A stretch of DNA of 64,000 nt. It comes from Rhizophagus irregularis. Lineage: Eukaryota > Glomeromycota > Glomeromycetes > Glomerales > Glomeraceae. Shown piece by piece: positions 12,278 to 22,489 of the stretch. Position numbers and translations under genes: made by a program. Within the stretch, counting starts at the first letter, position 1, and each line of letters starts with the position of its first letter. The notes under the pieces are model-generated. The model saw only the letters and a list, made by a program, of their open reading frames with translations, did not search any database and had not been told where the DNA came from. The stretch spans positions 1,054,001-1,118,000 of the forward strand of contig NC_089445.1 in assembly GCF_026210795.1 (NCBI RefSeq), read 5' to 3'.

Positions 12278-12925
12278 CTACTCAAAAATGTGCCTTTTAA
12301 TGTCTCTTAAAGGGTGGCCGTCAAAAAATTTATTGTGGAAATTGAGCTTTCTAGTTAGTAACCGAAGAAGAACGATTAAACAAGCAAGAACTTGCTGAAT
12401 ATCTGCACTAGTAGGCATAACGACAAAATTTGTCTGAGGGAAATTAATGGTAATGTTAAACAACAGAGGTGAAAAGAATTGCGGAGGTGATACACTATTA
12501 GACGTGGATTGCTGATTGATTGTTATAGTGATTAATATTATTAATCGTGATGATTATTATCAGGAAAAATAACAACGTTTTTTGTTTGAAACGATGTTAG
12601 ACACGGGTTGTTGATAATTAGGGTTGTTGATAATTATGATAGCAACCATGGCTAGGAATAATGGTGGTAACATTGTGTGGGTTGCTGAATATATTGTCGA
12701 TAGTTAAGCATTAGGTGAAGAGACATTAGATTGCTGATATTGCTGATTATGTTTAGGTAAAGAAAGATTGGGTTGCTGAGAGATAGTGATATTATTGTTT
12801 GACATGTCAGAAATTACGTTATTAACGTCCGTAACAGGCATATATGCATCGTACGCAGTTGTCTGCAAATTAGGTTCGTAGACATTATTGCCAAAATTAT
12901 TTAGTGAAAAATTATGAATATTCAT
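12278..12925 (-). pseudogene. Broken Asn/Gln-rich gene remnant
   Basis: The N-terminal part (12,925-12,704) reads as an open Asn/Gln-rich protein beginning MNIHNFSLNNFG. After a stop the strand continues with short Asn/Gln-rich pieces in different frames. It ends in a second open segment, 12,278-12,463, extendable upstream as QQSTSNSVSPPQFFSPLLFN. Composition changes little across the break, so I read it as one decayed gene. Its Asn/Gln-rich style resembles the tail of the repeat proteins at 15,707 and 24,845, but I see no alignable motif. Function unknown. Confidence 0.3.
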
Positions 12926-13137
12926 AGGTTTTTTCTTGATAAATTATTGAATATCGATGGGAACGATAAATATTTTTCAATGTAGGAATTTTTCATGTAT
13001 TCTGATGTAATACAAAAGATATTTTTAAATTGATTTCGATCATATGTTTTGAAAGATGTTAAAAGTAAAATGGATGAAAATAGTAAATTATGTTTATATT
13101 GGTATTACTTCAGAGATTTTTTTATACCCCCAATTTT

Positions 13138-13232
13138 GCTATTCATACCCTCACGGCCAGAATTAAGGAAAATTTGGCCAAGCGATATCACGTGTCAGTG
13201 CATAATGTTGGCCAGGGGGTACGAAATACGAA
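13138..13232. mobile_element. Short imperfect foldback with GGCC/ATTATG core
   Basis: ATTCATACCCTCACGGCCAGAATTA on the left faces CATAATGTTGGCCAGGGGGTACGAA on the right as imperfect inverted arms. It overlaps the 3' end of a minus-strand ORF (13,163-13,495, 110 codons) that I cannot otherwise support. Confidence 0.45.
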
Positions 13233-13834
13233 TAACTATCGCCTAATATAATAGTAATAAAAAAATCAGTATTACAAGATACAACGCCTGCATAGCTTGA
13301 AATATCACTTGATTTGGTCGTTAGTGTGTCCTGATCCTGTGTTACATTACATTTCTTTGTATACGTCCTTACGTGATCGAAATCGATTTCACGCTTTTTG
13401 TTCTTAATAAGTCGTACAACAGATTTGCACGTCATAAGGGATTTTTCAAAGCCTATTAAAGATGATGACGTGATAACAAAAGTTGAGATAGTCATTAATT
13501 ATTAATAAAGAACAGATTGATATTTTAATTTTATTGAATCAAAATAGATATTTACGTCATTAATATAAAGTATATCTTTTTTTATTTGTTATTTTTATTA
13601 GATTATTTCTGTTACAACAATTAGTATTAAACAAATTGTGTCGATGATTCCATTCGCTAGCGATCCAGTAACTTTTAATCAATAACAACGCTATATTAAT
13701 TATATTTTTAGGATCAAACAATATTTTTTGTGCAAAAATTGTTTTAGATAAGAACTATGAAATATTTATGCATGAAAAGTTTTTATGTTACGTGAGAACT
13801 GCCAAATGTAAATTGTTCTAATATTTATGATTTT

Positions 13835-15085
13835 AGTTTGGTGAGTCATATTGTGATACCATCGATCAGAAATTTTTAACAAAAAGTTTTACCTCATCAT
13901 TTCCAGCATCGTTTTCTTCTTCCGACAAAAGGAAATTTTTTCGTGTTCTTTAATGAAAAAATTTATAAGAAATCTTTTAAATAAGAATATTTGTATTTTA
14001 TGAATGAGTTACCAAAAAGAAGAAAATCAATAGTTAGAACCGTTGTCACACCTATTTCTTGTTAGCACTTTTAAGGTAACTGGCTTTTATTGTGATTTTG
14101 TGATTTTTTTTTTTTAAAAGAAAAATGTTCATTTGCATTGAATTATTTCTAAAATAAATTTATTTTTTTTTAAAAAAAATATTTTTTCGGATTTTTCGGT
14201 ATAATTCTTCGATCTATAAAAGATGGATTAATATGTTAGATGAATCAAATGTACTCCTGAAGATCTATTGTTACGTATACATGCAGATAAAAAAAGATTT
14301 ATTATAAGTTGCCATTTATTAATTAATTAACTATTTATATATTCGATTATTATTTTATTTACATACTTACTTATCATTATTTATTTGATTTGCTTCATTT
14401 AAATAAGTTATAAGTGAATTGCTTCTTAATTTTTAATTGGATCGGTCTTTAAATAGCAATTCCAAATGATAGTATGGATGCATGAAACATGTCTAGAATT
14501 AATTCAAAAAATGGATGTAATCTTTCTATGTCCGAAATAGGACCCAGAAATATATATAAAGGGGTCAGGTTTGAGTTTGCGTATTTTGAACTAAAAAAAT
14601 CATGAAAATCTTTCCTTTTTTAGATAATTTTTAATAATTCCAGTCAGAATTTTATTTCCTATTATAGTAACCGACTGACATTATCATAATTCCGGCCCTG
14701 AAAAAATGCGTACAGCTGCTCATAGTAAAAAATTTTTTTCATCACCTGACCCCCTATATATATATTTCTGGGTCCTTCCGAAATTTTGATGATGGATTTG
14801 CTCATTTTCTCTTTCATTCCCATTAAAATGGAGAATGTTAACCGATGCAAAAACAAAATTTTGCCATTACAAAGGCAAAATTCGGTAATTACTGAAGATG
14901 GAAGATGAAGTAAATAACGGCGAAACCCGAAATCTACTGTTGCTCTAAAATAGTTAATAATTACAGAATTTATTACGTGGAGTTAATCATTCGTTTTTTG
15001 GCTTATAAATGGTAAACATTTTTTAGAGACGTATATGAAAATGAAAAAATTTGTGTACTGTACTACATCAACAAATAGAATGAAA
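13835..15085 (+). repeat. Inverted segmental duplication, arm A (partner 34,928-35,965)
   Basis: Reading + strand here and - strand at 34,928-35,965 gives alignable sequence throughout. Examples are CCTCATCATTTCCAGCATCG / TTTTACCTCGTCATTTCCAG, GTACTCCTGAAGAT near 14,250 and ATTTATTACGTGGAGTTA near 14,970. Arm A is longer mainly because of the MITE at 14,539-14,776. No gene is recognised in either arm; short ORFs at 14,662 and 35,141 are not conserved. Confidence 0.8.
14539..14776. mobile_element. MITE (238 bp) with perfect 8-bp target duplication, hAT-like
   Basis: Terminal inverted repeats start AGGACCCAGAAATATATATA at both ends and continue through GGGGTCAGGT. The element is flanked by direct repeats TCCGAAAT (14,531-14,538 and 14,777-14,784). 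The inverted paralogue of this region (about 35,224-35,245) lacks the element and has a single copy of the target, so the insertion is directly demonstrated. An 8-bp duplication is typical of hAT-superfamily elements. No transposase is encoded. Part of the interior (CATAATTCCGGCCCTGA) recurs at about 27,965. Confidence 0.92.
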
Positions 15086-15637
15086 TCCTCATGTTGCATA
15101 CTTATTAAATAATTGAATCACGTTTAAAAGTTACGTTATCCCCACATTCTATTTTGTTGATGTTGTACACAATTTTATATTGAAATGGACCGATTCTAAT
15201 TTGTCAATTTCTAAGTTGTCTAATAATATGTTGATCACAGGGTCTTTAATATTCTACTTATATTATACACACAATACACAACAAATAAACACTCCAAGTT
15301 ATTTTTGTAAAAGAAAGTTTTTTTTCAATCTAAGAGAATTTACTTTTTTTCAAGAAAATCATATCCAAATTTAGATTTATTTTTTTTCAAGATATATATA
15401 TCATTTTTTTTTCTTTTTTACAAAGGAAAAATTTATTATAAAAGAAAAATATACGCCCAAAGATTTGAAATTACGTAATTTAACGGAATGTGCTGAAGAT
15501 CATTCCTTATATGTGTTTATTATCGAAATCAAATAAACAAAATAAACTCTTTAAACAAATATGCAATAAAAGTACGTATAAATAAAAAATACGCATATGC
15601 AGTCGCCAGTTCTAATAATTTATGCCTATCAGATAAC

Positions 15638-15645
15638 TATATAAG
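15638..15645 (+). promoter_or_regulatory. TATA box of the repeat-protein gene (copy 1)
   Basis: TATATAAG lies 62 bp before the ATG at 15,707. The equivalent TATATAAA is kept in copy 2 at 24,775. Confidence 0.55.
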
Positions 15646-15706
15646 ACTCGTCATTTGCCTTTCTCAAAAATTCAAATTTGAAATAATTCACATCTTTTAA
15701 ATAAAA

Positions 15707-16363
15707 ATGGATTCCACTACTCATAAAACATTCAAATTTTATTTGCCTTTACCAAATGATACACGTATATACTGCGTTACATATACCGCATTGAATTTAT
15801 TTGAAATCGCTCAACTCTTGAATAATGGCATTAATTTATCTCATATCCCTGGTCATCATTTTCCACATCATTACAATATACAATTTTTAATTCGACAATT
15901 TGTTGAATCTCAAATTTATCAACCAAATGGCATCCAACAACAATTTTTCAGGTTTCAATCTAACTCTCAAGTATACTCATCAGATATTAACCCTTTAAAC
16001 AATAATAATGATCCCAATATTTTAATTAACGATGGTACACACATCAATATTGCGTCTCCTGCACCTCAAAATACATTTGAATTTTATTTACCTTCGCCAT
16101 ATGGTATGCTTATCTATCATGTCACATACACAGAATTACATTCATTTGAAATCGCGCAACTCTTAAATAATGATTGTATTATTCAGTTTTTAAATCATTA
16201 TAATTCATTAATTCAACAACAACTTCAGCAACAAGTTCAGTTATCTGTTGAGAATTATAACAATAACATTCAACAACCAACTTTCGACACTGTGAGTATT
16301 CAAGTAGATAATGAAAATATGAGCGCCGAAAATTTACAAGATGGAGCCCAGACTCAAAATTAA
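15707..16363 (+). CDS. Unrecognised protein with two internal repeats, 218 aa (copy 1)
   Basis: A single-exon gene of a family I do not recognise. Two modules repeat within the protein, at residues 8-40 and 123-155. Both read TFxFYLPxP...IYxVTYTxLxxFEIAQLLNN; each is followed by an I(I)QFL-containing segment. Between and after them the chain is Asn/Gln-rich (NPLNNNN; QQQLQQQVQ). There is no signal peptide or transmembrane helix; a cytosolic or nuclear protein is likely. The paralogue at 24,845-25,510 keeps the full frame with mostly conservative changes and only in-frame indels, which supports real coding. The MSAENxQDGAQTQN tail is also conserved. The start is set by the shared MD(S/F)TTHKTF and the upstream TATA box. 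Confidence 0.75.
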   Translation: MDSTTHKTFKFYLPLPNDTRIYCVTYTALNLFEIAQLLNNGINLSHIPGHHFPHHYNIQFLIRQFVESQIYQPNGIQQQFFRFQSNSQVYSSDINPLNNNNDPNILINDGTHINIASPAPQNTFEFYLPSPYGMLIYHVTYTELHSFEIAQLLNNDCIIQFLNHYNSLIQQQLQQQVQLSVENYNNNIQQPTFDTVSIQVDNENMSAENLQDGAQTQN

Positions 16364-17529
16364 TTAAGCTAAACTATATCTTGAATCTTTATTTTATTAT
16401 ATTCTATCGTTCTAAAGATAATGTGCTAACTATTTAAGTTTTAATATATTTATGATATAAAATTAATTTATGCCACATAAGACTTTATCAAAGATACTTT
16501 TTTCTAAAAAAAAAGAAAAATTATTTAATGAAATAAGAATTTTAAGCTGTATGTCCTAGTATCTCAATCAATAAAGATTATATACTGTATGTACTATGAT
16601 ATAATAACTGAAATTACTTATAATTTACGAATGTAATCAAATTTTATGTTTTAAATAAATTATATAGAAGTATTTGAATTTAATTTTTGATAACTTTTTT
16701 TTTACATCAAATATTTACATAATTTTTTTTTTTGTATTAGCATAGGGCCTTAACGGTTTGATTATATAATACTACATTTTATTGATAAAGTCGCATAGAA
16801 ATTTTTTTTCATTTTAGCTAGGCGCTGATGACAGTTCTTGAATCCTAAATTCAAAAAAGGTTTGACAACCTGTTTATGTATAGCTCGGGTTTTATAAAAA
16901 CTATCGTATTTTGCTGTTATTAAGAAACTCCCACATTATGGCGATTCTGGCCTGAATTATGCGGACTTTGACCGGCATAAGTGCAAAAAAAAATATAGTA
17001 ACGTACTATGTAATTGATCCTCACAATTAATATAGTCGGGTTCGGCGTCGAAAGTGGTAGTTTATGTCTATAACATCAGATGTTGGCGTAATACGTTTTA
17101 AAACTTATTTAACATCTTGGAATAATATATACTTTTGGCAAGTTTATTAACTCACTTAATCTCGCGCAATAAAATAATTTATTTGATAAAAAGAATAAAA
17201 TGATGTGCAACTTTGAAGTTAACAAAGTCGATGGTTTAAAACAAAGAAAACCATTTAGTTACGAAATAAATTTGGTAACAACATTGCGCTTTTGATTTTT
17301 CGAAATAGGAGAGAATAAATGTATAATGGAGCATGAATGGGTAATATTATGCGGATCATTAAAAAAAAAGTGAATTAATGACCAGAAATCCAGAATTATG
17401 TAAGAATAGGCTAGAGAAAATTAGTATGGTTCATACGTATAGCTCGAGATCTGCTAATTAAGATTTTTCTTGGCAAAACGATCATGTGATCTGCAAATGT
17501 CATTACTCATTTACTCATTAGGGTAAACT

Positions 17530-19760
17530 CATGTGGGTATTTGTAACAAATCTGTAATTAGCTTGGAAGATAATTTGAAAGGAGGTTTATTTCATTTTAT
17601 AAAGCATATAAATCTTAAAAAAAACTATATCTTATAATAAAATCTTATGTTTGTGAAAAAGCTAAAAAATATTTTCCTAAAATATTAAATGTCCTACTCT
17701 ACCTAATGCGCCTTTAACGTTGATTTATAAGGTTTTGGTTTCTAACATGTAAAGAAAATTGATAAGCTTGTGATTCTGGAAAAAACGAGTCTCTTATAGG
17801 TTTAGATTTATAACGTGTTTTTTTTTCGATAGATATATATGTTCAGATTCCATATTGATCGTATTTTAATCAAGAGATTTAAAATTCCAAAGGTATCGTC
17901 TTCAAACTTCATCTTATTTATAATTTTTCATGAGCGTTGCGTCATTCTAATGAGGACAGTCGCTGCGGCTGCGCCAAAAGAGTAAAATACAATCATAATA
18001 AATATGAAAGTTTTCGATGTGAAGAAAAAATAATAGAATTCCGAGAGATTCCAGTCGCTAGAAGATGTAGAAGGGGCAGAAGGGATAGAAGATTTAGAAT
18101 ATATAGAAGATGGATTATTTCTACTTTACTAGAAGAAATATTAACGTTATCACTTGTTTCTTTACAGTCAGGACAAGGTTTAGGAGATTTTTTCCTAACT
18201 CTCCTGCTGTTACTATTAAAAAAAACTTCTGAGCATATGAAGGCGTTATTTTGTTTGACATATTTTGCAAATAACGAGTTGCAACTTATTGAAGTATTGA
18301 TTTTTTTATTTTCTATTTTTTTTTATTTTTTCTCTTAGTGCATAAGGTTAATCGGTTTTTTAAAAATTACATTCATCAAAGAAAGTTTCAGTGATTTAAA
18401 TATATTTTCCTAGAAACAATTCATCACTGATCCAACCTATCAGATTTCTCATAAATTTTTTATTTATTTGTTTTTAAAAATAATAAATTTTTAATCTGTA
18501 ACAGGAGCTACGAGCTATTTTTCGGTCATCGTCATACCTCTAAACATGCCTATAAATTTTGATTTAGTAATTTCTACGAATAATTTATGAGTACTACTAT
18601 CTATCTATATTAATTTAACAATTTAATTTTTCATCTCATTATTCTTATGTCAAATAGCGTCATTAAGTAACTAAAAAAGTATTTCATTAAAAGACTTTTC
18701 TATTAAACTCAGGTAATATATTTTTTATAGTATAAAATCCATCAAAAATTTCTGATAATAAATCTTGCATTTATTAATTCTCTATATAGGTTCATTATAA
18801 TATTTTTTATTTACATTTTATTGACCCCTCACCTATCACATAAATAAATATCCAGTTCTTGTTTATAATAATAATGTACATTTTATAAATCTTAGAAAAT
18901 ATAATTTTATAATTCCTTTCAATTTACGAATATTTTATGGATCTTAGAAAGACAATTTTATAATTCCTTTTAATTTATGAACAAATGATGAACATACCAG
19001 ATATTATAATTATGGTCAAATTATGCTATATTATGTATAATTTATGGACAATGTGTTTTTATAGGGAGCGTTTTTGCAACGTTAAGGAGATTAAGTTTCG
19101 ATTTAAGAGATCGATTAAATGATAATAAGATACCGGATTTTCCGCCAAAGAAATGAAACCTTTTTAGGTTTATCACATTGTAAATCAATCGATCCATCAA
19201 AGTAAACAAACAATGAAATCGAAAATCAAAAAAAAAAATTCTAAAAGCGAAAGATTCAATAATCTTTTAAATATCCAATTTTGGTTTATCTTATAAAAGA
19301 ATGATTATAGAGAACATGCAGAATCACGAGTTTATCGTTATCTTTTACACGCTTTGATAATATATAGTTACAACTTGAAATTCGATTCGCGGAATTTTTC
19401 GGAGGTCATATGTGGCTGTTACCTATAAACCACACTAATATTATGTGACTTCAAATTTTTATAAATTGTAAATTGAATAATAAAAAGAAAAAACTAAACC
19501 GATAAATATTAATAAGTAGCAATAAAAATTTCGGACTTTTAAAAAATTTTTGCCGCAAACGCGGCAATTATTATATTTTAACAAAGTACTTTAAAAAATA
19601 AGTTACACAATATAAATAAATAAAATTTCAAATTTCGGACTATTGTTGTCAGCCACCACAATATTAAAATTTTGTGGAGCTACGTCAACGTACGTAAACC
19701 CAGGCTTAGGAAGAGAAATTTTATATCACATTATGCAATATCCCCTTATTAGCATGTGTA
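17530..19760. other. AT-rich intergenic DNA, no supported gene
   Basis: An open frame of 133 codons on the + strand (17,937-18,338) is Arg-rich then Leu/Phe-rich and looks accidental. The opposite strand in the same place contains a short segment NSRRVRKKSPKPCPDCKET, which could be a fragment of a real gene but has no continuation. Around 19,540-19,640 there are two similar words (AATTTCGGACT) about 110 bp apart. Nothing else stands out. Confidence 0.4.
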
Positions 19761-20146
19761 AAGAATATTGTGCAACCAAACAAACTCAATGAATGCCCGA
19801 ATAAATATTCTTAAAAAGGAAAGATACGAAAGAATAAATAAAGAAAATTGCTTAAAAAAAATTTTTTTTTATCTTATCACTATCTTTATCTGTAATTTAT
19901 GTCGAAAGGAGAAACAAATATGTCCGATCCATAAATATTGTTTAACAAAAGTAAAAAGATCCTTTGATTATCTTATCTTTAATACTTGTTTCATATTTTC
20001 ATATTAAATTAAAATATATATATATATATATATTTCCTATTTAAATTGTTAATATCTTATAATGATAAAATAAAAGAATAATAATTATGTTTAATTATTT
20101 GATCGGGATATTAAATCATGTGCCTGTTTTACTTTTGATTTTTTAA

Positions 20147-20742
20147 TTGCCGATCCGTCTGGCATCGTATATATAAAATACATATAGCGAATGAAATCTG
20201 ACGCGCGTACAATGTAAAGTCATTTTTTCATAGTAAAGTTACAATTATTTTGATATATTATTTTTCCTTGGGTTTTTTACATATAGCATATGATTTTTTA
20301 TTAGTTATCGCAGTTTTAGTATTTGTGAATTTATTGCCAACTATGCAATTTTCGTTAAATTTCGCCCTGAACATATAATGCTAAAAAAGTAAAAATTGTG
20401 CCAATCTTAAACGAATTGACAATTAAATAATTAATAAATATTTTTTTTTAGTAATTTGGCGTTAGTTGAGCCATTTGTTGATATTTAAATATAATAATAC
20501 AATAAAAAGTTATCAAAATTCGTATGTAAAAGTGGAATCTGACGCGCGTGAAATGTAAAGTTTAATATAGGTATAATTATTTTAGCATATTATTTTTCCT
20601 TGGGTTTTTTTACCTATATCATATGATTTTTATTATATATAACGAGTTGTTCCCATATCTAGTATTATGTAGTTTTCTGACAATTGTGCGATTTTTGCTT
20701 AAATTTCCCCGAAAAAAGTGCCGATTTTAGAAGGATTGGCAA
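20147..20742. mobile_element. TTAA-flanked MITE, family A, copy 2 (internally duplicated)
   Basis: The left end TTGCCGATCCGTCT and right end AGAAGGATTGGCAA are divergent inverted repeats, bordered by TTAA at 20,143-20,146 and 20,743-20,746. The interior holds two tandem related halves (about 20,190-20,425 and 20,535-20,735). Each has ATCTGACGCGCGT, TATTTTTCCTTGGGTTTTTT and ATATGATTTTTATTA. More diverged than copy 1. Confidence 0.75.
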
Positions 20743-20884
20743 TTAACGTATCACAAATGTAATTATCTTCGCATACAAGTATGTAATAATTCTTTATTGA
20801 AATAAAATCTATTTTGTCTCATTTTTTTTCTCATATTGCTTATTCACTCTTTTTTGTCGTTATTTATTTGAATCTCATTAAAAA

Positions 20885-21900
20885 TGTCATACAGTAAATG
20901 CAACTGTCATGACTACAAATCCACAAACCATGAATGCGATTGGAGTATTATTGGCATAAATTTTAAATACACCAATAAATATTAATCCACCGATATTTCC
21001 ACCGGCGCCGACTAATCCTGATATTGCACCAACAATTTCCGGAAACAATACTAAAAACTGAACCGCAGCAAGCTAAAATCCATGAAAATTTAATAATTAG
21101 ATTAAAATTTGAATCATCGAAAAAAAAAATCTTTTTATCGAATTTTAATTTACCTGAGTGAAATAAATGAAGATTGTTAAAATAATAATGCCATCTTTTA
21201 AATTAGTTAAGGAAAATCGGAAAGCAACCAAAAATACTCCATTTAAGAAGATTAATATAAAATGAACGGCCTCTAATACCACGTTTTTGGTAAGCGTAAT
21301 CTGACAAGAAACCGCGAGAAGATATTCATTAAACCAAATAAAGCTCCTATCATACCAGCTTTCGTTTGCGAAAGTGAAAAGTCATGAAAGAAATATCCAA
21401 TAACATTATCTACAGCAAGTTCAATTCCAAAAGAACAATTGAAGCGTACATAAACATTAAAATTATAACCGACATTCGGATTTTTAAGTGCTTTGAAAAA
21501 CATTCCAATGGTTGGTCTTGATGGATTACTATGAACCTTTGGACTCTTTCGGAAATTATGCTATTATGATCATCATCTTTAATGGTTTTGTTAGCTTTGT
21601 TTGCATCATGTACTTCATTATCTGTACCATGTATTTCTTCAATTTGTTGATTACGTTTAGACCAATCTCCTTGAGGACAATCATCGGAAAATAATAAACA
21701 TGTCAATTCCATAACGAAACAAATTCCTGCTGCTGAACAACCATAGCAACCCTCCAAGATGCATGGCCACTTAGTCCAAAACTTCGAATTGCATTAAATA
21801 ATAAAGGCATTAAAACATAAGTTACTCCTGCTCCCATATTTTCCTATCCTCCTACTAAAGCGTTAGCACAGAACCGCTAAACATTTGTGTGGTCCAAAAT
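20885..21900 (-). pseudogene. Nitrate/nitrite transporter (NNP family, MFS) pseudogene
   Basis: On the minus strand, pieces of a nitrate/nitrite porter appear in order but in different frames. WTTQMFSGSV occurs near 21,885, CFVMELTCLLFSDDCPQGDW near 21,690, and CSFGIELAVDNVIGYFFHD near 21,410. These are followed by LSQTKAGMIGALFGLMN. After a GT-AG intron (about 21,075-21,151), EIVGAISGLVGAGGNIGGL resembles the second nitrate-porter signature motif. The ancestral protein would import nitrate across the plasma membrane. Here the N-terminal half is missing beyond 21,900, in-frame stops interrupt the 21,840 region, and a frameshift occurs near 21,300. Both sides are bordered by TTAA MITEs of one family. 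I am confident of the family and of its broken state. Confidence 0.8.
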
Positions 21901-22070
21901 TGATATCGTACAAAATTGGCTCTAATAATTTTCGGGCGACAGGATTGATGGTCTTACAAATAATTTAACCATTATGATACGTTATCTTTTAAAGTTTTTA
22001 AGATTCCAGTTTACATGCATTTTAGTTTAGTCCTTTCAGTTGTACAATAATAATAATAATAATAATTTAA

Positions 22071-22484
22071 TTGCCGATTTCGTCTAGGAATAAATTTCTA
22101 CCCATTTCACAAAAAGAAGTACCACAAACAAGCAAATATGACTGGTCATAATTATATTTCTGTTACTGGTTTTCTTCAACTTTCACCCAGTTTTAATAAT
22201 AAATAATATTTCAAAAAGTCTTTAAAAACAACTTTGAAAGCTAAAAATTGTATGGTTTTAATATAAATAATAATATAGCAAAGTAAAATTTTGAAATTTC
22301 CTATATTTTAGGGTGTAAATCTGACGTAAACTCTTTATTTTTATAATTTGCAAATCAGTATATCATGTGACTTTTATTTATGTCGTCTATGAAATATCCT
22401 TTTTTGAAGTTAGTGGCACAAAATCGGCAAATTTAACCCCGAATTTTATTAGTAATGCAGTGCCGATTTTAGACGGATCGACGA
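22071..22484. mobile_element. TTAA-flanked MITE, family A, copy 3 (414 bp)
   Basis: The left end (TTGCCGATTTCGTCTAGGAA) has lost part of the terminal repeat. The right end matches copy 1 well (CCCCGAATTTTATTAGTAAT, GTGCCGATTTTAGACGGATC). It is bordered by TTAA at 22,067-22,070 and 22,485-22,488. The interior matches copy 1 (TTTCTTCAACTTTCAC, TCTATGAAATATCCTTTTTT) with an internal deletion. Confidence 0.8.
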
Positions 22485-22489
22485 TTAAT

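Larger units (their letters stand above)
15545..17530 (+). repeat. Duplicated block, copy 1 (repeat-protein gene; kinase deleted)
   Basis: This block aligns with 24,690-26,443 and then, after a jump at about 17,205, with 28,675-28,990. The jump removes the roughly 2.2 kb that holds the kinase pseudogene in copy 2. The junction reads GAATAAAATGATG followed by TGCAACTTTGAAGTT. The non-coding flanks are almost as similar as the gene, so the duplication is fairly recent. Confidence 0.85.

Noticed and set aside
13163-13495. 110-codon minus-strand ORF (MTISTFVITSSS)
   Set aside because: Its 3' end lies inside a small foldback and no family or paralogue was recognised, so coding is not supported.
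17937-18338. 133-codon + strand ORF, Arg-rich then Leu/Phe-rich
   Set aside because: Composition follows local simple sequence, there is no paralogue, and the opposite strand holds an equally good short fragment.
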